A DNA stretch of 6,035 nucleotides from Bacteroidales bacterium (GTDB taxonomy: Bacteria > Bacteroidota > Bacteroidia > Bacteroidales > JAADJA01), in contig JAIOTR010000376.1 in the NCBI GenBank assembly GCA_021106665.1, positions 1 through 6,035 on the forward strand. The letters run 5' to 3'. The position numbers and the translations under genes were made by a program. Position 1 is the stretch's first letter. Each line of letters starts with the position of its first letter. Below, one piece after another: positions 1 through 5,295 of the stretch. The notes under the pieces are model-generated. The model was not told where the DNA came from. It did not search any database and saw nothing but the letters and a program-made list of their open reading frames with translations.

Positions 1-3000
1 CTGGAAGTAGATAAAATTGGTCAATACACTTATCTCTTCATTGATAGTGCCATTACATGTAATGTAATTAATAATGTTGAAATAATTGGTGCCTCACTTC
101 GAACCAGGGAATTAGCAACTTTAAATATCGATGGAGACCTGATTATTAATGACAATACAAATTTGTTTGGAGCTACTTCTTCAGATTCCTACATTAACAT
201 TTCTGGCAATTGGATAAATCATAATATCTCGGGTTATCCCTGGGCATATGGCTTTTATCCTGGTCAGTCCACCGTCACATTTGAAGGAGATGGCGACAAT
301 TTTGTTTATTGTGACTATGGATTACAGGATTTCTATAATCTGAATATTGATAAAACCCTCAACGTATTTTATCCTATCGCTGATATTGATGTTATGAATG
401 ATTTAACCATTACCAATGGAACCTGGGGAATGGACTATTCGGGATACAATTTTACTTTTTACGGAGATATAACCATTGAGGCAACAGGATTATTTGATGA
501 CAATACATGCAATGTAACTATTGCCGGCACAGAAGATCAGCAGTTTATCAATAACAATGGAAGCCCAACAGAATTTAACAATCTGAATATTGACATGGGT
601 ATTGTGGCTGGTGAAAATTTACCTGTATTCCTGATCATTGGAGATTTGCATTGTGCAGGAAACATTGTTGTGGATACCGGTATTTTCTTCATCAACTCAA
701 ATACAGTGGAATGTGAAGGTAATTTTCTTATTAACGATTTTGGGAAAGTATCTGCACCAAACCTATCGACAATTGCAATGGGCGCAGGTAGCATGATAAA
801 CGTTGAGGGAGAATTACAAATGTATGGTGATGGAACTAACAATCCTAAAGTAACTGCGATTACTGGCAATTACGAATTCAACATTATGAATAGTGGGCTG
901 CTATCAACAGCTCAGGCCATTTACGAATACATGAACATTGAAGGGGTTAACATTTATGATAATGGATTGGTATACGGAACAAATGCCTTAAGCAATTGCA
1001 TATTCAGAAATGGTGAATCAGGTGGGACGCTCCTACAGATAAACAATGATCAGGATCTGGTTATTAATGGGGCTGAATTTCCAACCAATACATGGGGTGG
1101 ATCATATAATGTTGCAAAATACCAGGATCAGGGATCTATTTCATTCACAAATGAAACAGGTGATTTTGCAGGAGCAGGGGATGAATATGATCCATATAAC
1201 CGAATTGATTGGGCAAGTTCAGTAGCAGGAATATGGACCGGTGCTGTAAACCATTCATGGAATACGGTGGGTAACTGGCAAAATGACCTGAAACCAACAG
1301 CATCTGATGATGTATATATCCCGGCAGGCACACCCAATGATCCATGGGTGGCAACAACGGATCAGGAGTGCAATAATTTAACGATTGAAACTGGGGCAAT
1401 CTTACGTGTATATGATGAAATACTTACGGTTCATGGGGATATGATCATTTATGGAGAATTACGAATGGATAATGCTGCAGGTGTATTAAATGTAGGTGAT
1501 TGGTTTGGAGAAATAATTAGTTGGGAAGCAGGTTCCACAGATATCATCAATAGTGGTACTATTAATGTTTTTGGTGATTGGTATTTTAAAAACGGGACAG
1601 ATGCCCAGCTAGGTACAGGTAACACTGTCAATTTCTATGGTACCAACCGTTCATACATATATTGTGATGATGATGATGCAGAGTTTGGAAACCTTGAGAT
1701 TAACAAGACAGGAGTTCCTAAAGATTTTGTGCATGTACCTTCAGGTAATTCGGTCAGGGTGGCAGAAGATTTTAATGTTTACAGTGGTACTTTTGAGTTG
1801 AATCCGGGTTCTTCTCTGAATGTAGGCAATGAATTAAACATCCAGAATGGAGGAACATTAAGTGCTATCGGGACAGCATTTGATATTATCGTTATATCCG
1901 GCGATCCTTCATATGGAATTTTTGAAGTGGCCAGTGGAGGTACTATTAGTACAGAATATACTTATTTCGAATATTTTGAAGGTGCAGGTGTCTTCGTTGC
2001 ATCAGGAGCTACAGTTGATCCGGCACATCCATTCGATCACTGTATTTTCCAACATGGTACAGTGGGAGGTTCATTACTTACCATAAATAATAATCAGGTG
2101 TTAACTATTGATAAGGTCATTTTCCCGCCTGATGGTTGGAACAATAATAATAGGGTTGCTAAAACATTAAACCAGGGTCATATAACATTTACCAGTGCCA
2201 TGGGAGGATATGTAGGAGATAATTACGAAAATGATCCTTTTGATTTAATTGAATGGCCAGGTGTGGTAGCAGGCATTTGGAATGGTCAGGATAATCAGGA
2301 CTGGGATAATGAAGCAAACTGGGATTATTATTTAAAACCCACTACAAATGACGATGTGACTATCCCAACTGGCTGCACCCATGACCCAAAGGTACATTTA
2401 GCCGATCAGGATTGCAATAGTATAATCGTTGAAGCAGGCACAACACTTGAGATTTTTGATCAAACATTGACCGTGGGTGACGGCCTAGCAATTTATGGGG
2501 AATTGATCATGAACCATTCTTCAGGTGTATTAAATGTTGGGGATTTCAATGGCGATTATTTCATTTGGGAGTCAGGTTCATCATCGGATGTTACTGCGGG
2601 AACAATAAACGTCTACGGTGATTGGTATTTTAATAATGGTACTGATGCACAGTTTGGAGGAGCCAATACAGTGGTTTTCTTTGGATCAAATAATTCAGTG
2701 ATCTATTGTGATGATGCAGATGCCAGTTTTTGCTCAATAATAATCAACAAATCGGCAGATCCAAAGGATAATGTCACAATTCCTGATAACAATATTGTAA
2801 GAGTAGCTGAAGATTTCTATATTGGAGATGGGATATTTAATATAGGTGAAGCATCCATTTTTGAAGTCGGAAATGAACTTTATGTAGATAATGGAGGAAC
2901 TTTAAGTGCCATAGGAACAGCAAGTAACAAAGCTGTTGTAACCGGAACAACGAATTATTGTCTTCTTGAAATTGCAAGTGGAGGAACTATAAGTGCAGAA

Positions 3001-5019
3001 TATACCGAATTTAAGTTTTTGGAAAGCCAGGGATTAGTAGTAAATCCAGGAGCTACAATTGATCCTCTACATCCTTTAAATTATTGTTCTTTTGAGGAGA
3101 GTCCTGTTGGAGGAGCCTTGATTCACATAAGCAATAATCAAACATTAACAATTGATGGAGCTATATTCCCACCAAATATCTGGGGAGGAGCTTACAATGT
3201 AGCTAAAACATTTGATCAGGGCCAAGTAACATTTACAAATGTCGAGGGGACCTTTGTTGGCGAAGATTTTGAAAATGACCCGTATAACAGGATTGACTGG
3301 CCAGGAGTTGTAGCCGGGCTTTGGACAGGTGTAGAAAGTCCAATCTGGAATGATCCTGATAATTGGTCATATAGCCTGAAACCAGATGCAGGAGATGATG
3401 TATATATCCCCGCCGGGACTCCTAATGATCCATGGGTATCATCATCTGATCAGGAATGTAATAATATCATCATTGAAACAGGTGCTTCATTAAGAATTTA
3501 TGATGAGATTCTGACTGTTCATGGTGATATGATAATTAATGGTCATTTAAGAATGGATCATGCGGCTGGTGTATTAAATGCCGGAAGTACATTTGGAGAC
3601 AAAATTAGTTGGGAAAACGGCTCATCAGAGACTATTGTAAACGGTACTATTAATGTTTATGGTGACTGGTATTTCAAAAGTGGCACCAATGCCCAATTGG
3701 GATCAGGAAATACAGTAAATTTTTATGGATCAAACAATTCAACCATTTTTTGCAATGAATCAGATGCTGAGTTTGGCAATGTGACAATAAATAAATATGC
3801 ATTTCCAAAAAATATTGTAAGCCTATCATCAGGTGATTCAGTGCAGATTGCAGAGGATTTATATATTGGAGATGGAGAGTTGAAATTAAACGAAGGATCA
3901 GGATTGTTTGTAGGTAATGAATTCTATGTTGACAATGGTGGTACCCTAACATCTATAGGTTTGCCAAGCCAGGAAGTTAAAATATCAGGTTATCCCAACC
4001 ACTGTGTTTTTGAAATTGCCAGCGGAGGAACGATTGGTGCCGAATATACCATTTTTGAATTTTTGGAGTACTATGGCGTGGTTGTAAATCCGGGTGCTAC
4101 AGTTAATCTAACGTATTCTTTTAATAATTGCATTTTCCGCGAAAGTACTCCTTTTGGATCACTGCTGACAATTAACAACTATCAGGATTTAACCATTGAT
4201 GGTGCTCACTTTGAACCAAATACCTGGAATGGAGACTACAATGTTAGAAAAACTAGTGATCAGGGACATCTTACATTTGTAAATACAACCGGAAACTTTG
4301 CAGGTGAGTTCCACGAATACGATTCCTACGATCGTATTGACTGGTACAGACCATGGTATGATGTTAATCTGAAAGTTTTCCTTGAAGGACCTTTTAGTAC
4401 AATAAATATGGAAACAAACTTATCAAACGTTATTCCTTTGTCTCAGCCATTCAACTCTCCGCCATGGAATTATAACGGCACTGAGTCTGTTTTGGAAATA
4501 CCGTATAAGACCGTTGACTGGGTTTTGGTAGAATTGCGGGATGCAAGCGAGGTTGCATCTGCCGGTTCCGGAACTGTGGTGTCTCGCCGTGCTGGATTTT
4601 TAAAGAATAATGGCTATATTCTTGATCTTCAAGGTCCCGAATCACTCCAATTTAATGATTTTATCAATGATGAATTATATGTAGTTATCTGGCATAGAAA
4701 CCATCTCGGTGTCATTTCAGCTTACTCGCTAATTCAATCAGGTAGTGCATACAATTATGATTTTACCATTTCAGAGGATCAGGCATTTGGGGAAAACGAT
4801 GGTCATAAAGAGATTGCCCCCGGCATTTGGGGAATGGTAGGCGGAAACGGTAATCCGGATGAAATTGTTGACCTGGGTGATTACAATTTATGGAAAGTAG
4901 AAGCAGGTAAAACAGGCTATAAAATGGAAGATTTCAACCTTGATAAACAGGTAAACAATAAAGATAAAAATGACGTATGGTTTGAGAATAGAGGTTTTGA
5001 ATGTTGGGTACCTTATTAA
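1..5019 (+). CDS. Giant repeat-containing surface/secreted protein, 5' end missing (putative adhesin)
   Basis: The frame is open from base 1 to the TAA at 5017-5019, giving 1672 visible residues; the true start lies upstream. The first possible start codon commonly picked, TTG at 163, is internal: 54 sense codons precede it in frame and no signal peptide follows it. Visible order (fragment residues): beta-rich region 1-263, half repeat 264-407, three 348-residue repeats 408-755, 756-1103 and 1104-1451, C-terminal module about 1453-1615, and two EF-hand-like loops 1616-1655. The repeats are rich in G, N, T, I and V with alternating hydrophobic residues, as in right-handed beta-helix or stacked beta-solenoid proteins of Bacteroidota. 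The start of each repeat has the pattern G-I-W-x-G ... N-W ... P ... D-D-V-x-I-P, which I associate with secreted proteins of that phylum. I see no catalytic motif. Adhesion or a structural surface role is inference. Secretion is likely, but the signal peptide is outside the window and no typical type IX sorting tail is evident. Confidence 0.9.
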   Translation: MEVDKIGQYTYLFIDSAITCNVINNVEIIGASLRTRELATLNIDGDLIINDNTNLFGATSSDSYINISGNWINHNISGYPWAYGFYPGQSTVTFEGDGDNFVYCDYGLQDFYNLNIDKTLNVFYPIADIDVMNDLTITNGTWGMDYSGYNFTFYGDITIEATGLFDDNTCNVTIAGTEDQQFINNNGSPTEFNNLNIDMGIVAGENLPVFLIIGDLHCAGNIVVDTGIFFINSNTVECEGNFLINDFGKVSAPNLSTIAMGAGSMINVEGELQMYGDGTNNPKVTAITGNYEFNIMNSGLLSTAQAIYEYMNIEGVNIYDNGLVYGTNALSNCIFRNGESGGTLLQINNDQDLVINGAEFPTNTWGGSYNVAKYQDQGSISFTNETGDFAGAGDEYDPYNRIDWASSVAGIWTGAVNHSWNTVGNWQNDLKPTASDDVYIPAGTPNDPWVATTDQECNNLTIETGAILRVYDEILTVHGDMIIYGELRMDNAAGVLNVGDWFGEIISWEAGSTDIINSGTINVFGDWYFKNGTDAQLGTGNTVNFYGTNRSYIYCDDDDAEFGNLEINKTGVPKDFVHVPSGNSVRVAEDFNVYSGTFELNPGSSLNVGNELNIQNGGTLSAIGTAFDIIVISGDPSYGIFEVASGGTISTEYTYFEYFEGAGVFVASGATVDPAHPFDHCIFQHGTVGGSLLTINNNQVLTIDKVIFPPDGWNNNNRVAKTLNQGHITFTSAMGGYVGDNYENDPFDLIEWPGVVAGIWNGQDNQDWDNEANWDYYLKPTTNDDVTIPTGCTHDPKVHLADQDCNSIIVEAGTTLEIFDQTLTVGDGLAIYGELIMNHSSGVLNVGDFNGDYFIWESGSSSDVTAGTINVYGDWYFNNGTDAQFGGANTVVFFGSNNSVIYCDDADASFCSIIINKSADPKDNVTIPDNNIVRVAEDFYIGDGIFNIGEASIFEVGNELYVDNGGTLSAIGTASNKAVVTGTTNYCLLEIASGGTISAEYTEFKFLESQGLVVNPGATIDPLHPLNYCSFEESPVGGALIHISNNQTLTIDGAIFPPNIWGGAYNVAKTFDQGQVTFTNVEGTFVGEDFENDPYNRIDWPGVVAGLWTGVESPIWNDPDNWSYSLKPDAGDDVYIPAGTPNDPWVSSSDQECNNIIIETGASLRIYDEILTVHGDMIINGHLRMDHAAGVLNAGSTFGDKISWENGSSETIVNGTINVYGDWYFKSGTNAQLGSGNTVNFYGSNNSTIFCNESDAEFGNVTINKYAFPKNIVSLSSGDSVQIAEDLYIGDGELKLNEGSGLFVGNEFYVDNGGTLTSIGLPSQEVKISGYPNHCVFEIASGGTIGAEYTIFEFLEYYGVVVNPGATVNLTYSFNNCIFRESTPFGSLLTINNYQDLTIDGAHFEPNTWNGDYNVRKTSDQGHLTFVNTTGNFAGEFHEYDSYDRIDWYRPWYDVNLKVFLEGPFSTINMETNLSNVIPLSQPFNSPPWNYNGTESVLEIPYKTVDWVLVELRDASEVASAGSGTVVSRRAGFLKNNGYILDLQGPESLQFNDFINDELYVVIWHRNHLGVISAYSLIQSGSAYNYDFTISEDQAFGENDGHKEIAPGIWGMVGGNGNPDEIVDLGDYNLWKVEAGKTGYKMEDFNLDKQVNNKDKNDVWFENRGFECWVPY
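271..600 (+). repeat. Two diverged F-x-N-L-x-I beta units in the N-terminal part of the giant protein
   Basis: Two related segments lie about 240 bases apart: V-T-F-E-G ... F-Y-N-L-N-I-D (271-351) and V-T-I-A-G ... F-N-N-L-N-I-D (511-594). The same pattern recurs once in each large repeat, at about 1621-1704, 2665-2748 and 3709-3792, where it reads N-T-V-x-F-x-G ... and ends in x-I-N-K. The distance from the first V to the F of the second part is 57 bases in the first unit and in the first large repeat, and 60 in the second unit. This shows that the region before the half repeat is built from the same kind of element but has diverged and is no longer in the 1044-base register. Confidence 0.6.
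790..1221 (+). repeat. Half copy of the 348-residue repeat (second half only)
   Basis: This segment aligns with the second half of the complete repeats: G-E-L-Q matches G-N-E-L-N, S-N-C-I-F matches H-C-I-F, G-G-T-L-L-Q-I-N-N matches G-G-S-L-L-T-I-N-N, and W-G-G-S-Y-N-V-A-K and D-P-Y-N-R-I-D-W match the second repeat closely. From the cysteine codon at 997 to 1221 it is in exact 1044-base register with the next repeat (cysteine at 2041). Upstream of 997 it is 24 bases shorter than the corresponding part of the first complete repeat. The first half of the repeat, including the G-I-W ... N-W ... D-D-V-x-I-P section, is absent here. Confidence 0.75.
1222..2265 (+). repeat. Tandem protein repeat 1 of 3 (348 residues)
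   Basis: The repeat begins at V-A-G-I-W-T-G and runs to three residues past the final I-E-W. Landmarks in order: N-W (about 1273), D-D-V-Y-I-P-A-G, D-Q-E-C (Cys at 1369), G-V-L-N-V-G, G-T-I-N-V-F-G-D-W-Y-F, I-Y-C-D-D-D-D (Cys at 1663), V-A-E-D-F, A-S-G-G-T-I-S, H-C-I-F (Cys at 2041), S-L-L-T-I-N-N and N-D-P-F-D-L-I-E-W. Its first half is much closer to repeat 3 than to the adjacent repeat 2. The boundary phase is a choice; any circular permutation of the 1044-base unit would fit equally well. Confidence 0.9.
2266..3309 (+). repeat. Tandem protein repeat 2 of 3 (348 residues)
   Basis: It has the same landmarks as repeat 1 at exactly +1044 bases: D-Q-D-C (Cys at 2413), G-V-L-N-V-G, G-T-I-N-V-Y-G-D-W-Y-F, I-Y-C-D-D (Cys at 2707), V-A-E-D-F-Y, A-S-G-G-T-I-S, Y-C-S-F (Cys at 3085), N-D-P-Y-N-R-I-D-W. 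It is the most divergent of the three in its first half and has additional cysteines (G-C-T-H-D, F-C-S, N-Y-C-L-L) not shared by both others. Its second half is nearest to repeat 3, sharing Y-I-G-D-G, Y-V-D-N-G-G-T-L and V-V-N-P-G-A-T. Confidence 0.9.
3310..4353 (+). repeat. Tandem protein repeat 3 of 3 (348 residues)
   Basis: It begins at V-A-G-L-W-T-G and ends three residues after R-I-D-W, where the C-terminal module takes over. The three conserved cysteines fall at 3457, 3751 and 4129, again exactly 1044 bases after those of repeat 2. The first half shares long identical stretches with repeat 1 (for example D-D-V-Y-I-P-A-G-T-P-N-D-P-W-V and D-E-I-L-T-V-H-G-D-M-I-I), although the codons differ at many synonymous positions. 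The D-P of the D-P-Y-N ending is changed to D-S-Y-D here. Confidence 0.9.
4357..4842 (+). other. C-terminal module shared with the downstream gene
   Basis: This part of the giant protein (fragment residues about 1453-1614) aligns along its whole length with residues about 76-240 of the protein encoded from 5296. Shared blocks are P-L-x-Q-P-[FY]-N-x-x-P-W-N-Y-x-G-T-E-S-V, V-D-W-V-[LI]-V-E-L-R-D-A, S/T-L-Q-F and V-V-[IV]-W-H-R-N-H-L-G-V-[IL]-S-A. I recognise this module as recurring at the C-terminus of Bacteroidota surface proteins, some annotated loosely as hemagglutinin-like, but I know of no established biochemical function. It has no cysteines and no obvious catalytic residues. Confidence 0.75.
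4846..4965 (+). other. Pair of EF-hand-like (dockerin-like) calcium loops at the C-terminus
   Basis: Two 12-residue loops carry acidic or amide residues at positions 1, 3, 5, 9 and 12. Loop 1 (4846-4881) is N-G-N-P-D-E-I-V-D-L-G-D. Loop 2 (4930-4965) is D-F-N-L-D-K-Q-V-N-N-K-D. Their starts are 28 residues apart, which resembles the duplicated loops of dockerin domains. The usual glycine at loop position 6 is E or K here. Calcium binding is inferred from the pattern; cohesin binding is not implied by anything in the window. The protein ends 17 residues after loop 2 with W-V-P-Y. Confidence 0.65.
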
Positions 5020-5085
5020 CTCATGAATAATTAAATATAAATTGGCAGGTAACCTTATAATAACCTTTAATTAGGAAAGCACTGA

Positions 5086-5110
5086 TCACCTTCGTTTTTA
5101 TAGAAGGTGA
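5086..5110 (+). other. Stem-loop in the intergenic region
   Basis: TCACCTTC (5086-5093) is perfectly complementary to GAAGGTGA (5103-5110), giving an 8-bp stem with a 9-base T-rich loop. No T-run follows it, so it is not a classical intrinsic terminator. It sits 66 bases after the stop codon of the giant gene and 25 bases before the strong terminator, so it would be in the 3' untranslated region of that transcript. A role in mRNA end stability is possible but unproven. Confidence 0.45.
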
Positions 5111-5135
5111 GGACATCTTCGCAAATTTAATCCAA

Positions 5136-5173
5136 ACAAAAACACCGGAAGAAAAACATTCCGGTGTTTTTGT
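5136..5173 (+). terminator. Intrinsic terminator after the giant gene
   Basis: Bases 5136-5150 and 5159-5173 form a 15-bp perfect stem around an 8-base A-rich loop. The centre of the stem is the GC-rich ACACCGGAA / TTCCGGTGT, and the outer part is an A-run facing a run of five Ts (5167-5171). The A-run on the left arm means it could also work on transcripts coming from the opposite direction. It lies 116 bases after the TAA at 5019. Confidence 0.85.
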
Positions 5174-5229
5174 AATTAATAGAAAATCAGGATATTCGAA
5201 AATTCTTAATAAAATCTTTTATAAAATCG

Positions 5230-5261
5230 CTTGTTATATGGATATATATTTTATATATTTA
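5230..5261 (+). promoter_or_regulatory. Possible Bacteroidota-type promoter for the downstream gene
   Basis: CTTG at 5230-5233 is followed after 20 bases by TATATTTA at 5254-5261. This matches seven of eight positions of the Bacteroidota -7 element TAnnTTTG (last base A instead of G) with the usual spacing to a TTG-type -33 element. Transcription would start near 5267, giving a leader of about 29 bases. The surroundings are very AT-rich (TATATATTTTATATATTT), so chance matches are easy and confidence is limited. Confidence 0.4.
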
Positions 5262-5295
5262 CAGCGTTTTTTGAATAAACCTCAAATTTGAAAAG

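Larger units (their letters stand above)
5020..5295. other. Intergenic region, no gene
   Basis: These 276 bases separate two genes on the same strand. Apart from the stem-loop, the terminator and the possible promoter listed separately, I see only AT-rich sequence and a short direct repeat of TAACCTT (5050-5056 and 5061-5067). No reading frame of useful length with a start is present on either strand. Confidence 0.7.

Noticed and set aside
537..1631. Several antisense reading frames of 60-110 codons
   Set aside because: They lie opposite the long repeat gene, have no homology-like features or start signals, and arise from its biased codon use.
1664..1678. GAT trinucleotide run (D-D-D-D) that could be a slippage site
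   Set aside because: It has only four units, it is in frame, and the three large repeats keep identical length across it, so no sign of slippage is seen.
1862..2086. A 74-codon + strand frame inside repeat 1
   Set aside because: It is out of frame within a clearly coding repeat, and no start signal or protein-like feature supports it.
1222..4353. Possible CRISPR, transposon or other DNA-level repeat array
   Set aside because: The periodicity is protein-coding, in frame and diverged at synonymous sites; there are no short identical repeats with spacers and no terminal inverted repeats.
3674..4645. Antisense frames of 92 and 64 codons in repeat 3 and the C-terminal module
   Set aside because: Both are shadows of the + strand gene; their compositions (many H, Q, L) are typical of reverse reading of N/D/I-rich codons.
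1..5019. Possible polysaccharide lyase or other enzyme activity, given the beta-helix-like repeats
   Set aside because: No catalytic motif or conserved acidic/basic cluster of a known lyase or hydrolase family could be identified; the repeats look structural.
5283..5290. Palindrome CAAATTTG just before the second gene as an operator
   Set aside because: It is eight bases in very AT-rich sequence, expected by chance, and has no partner site.
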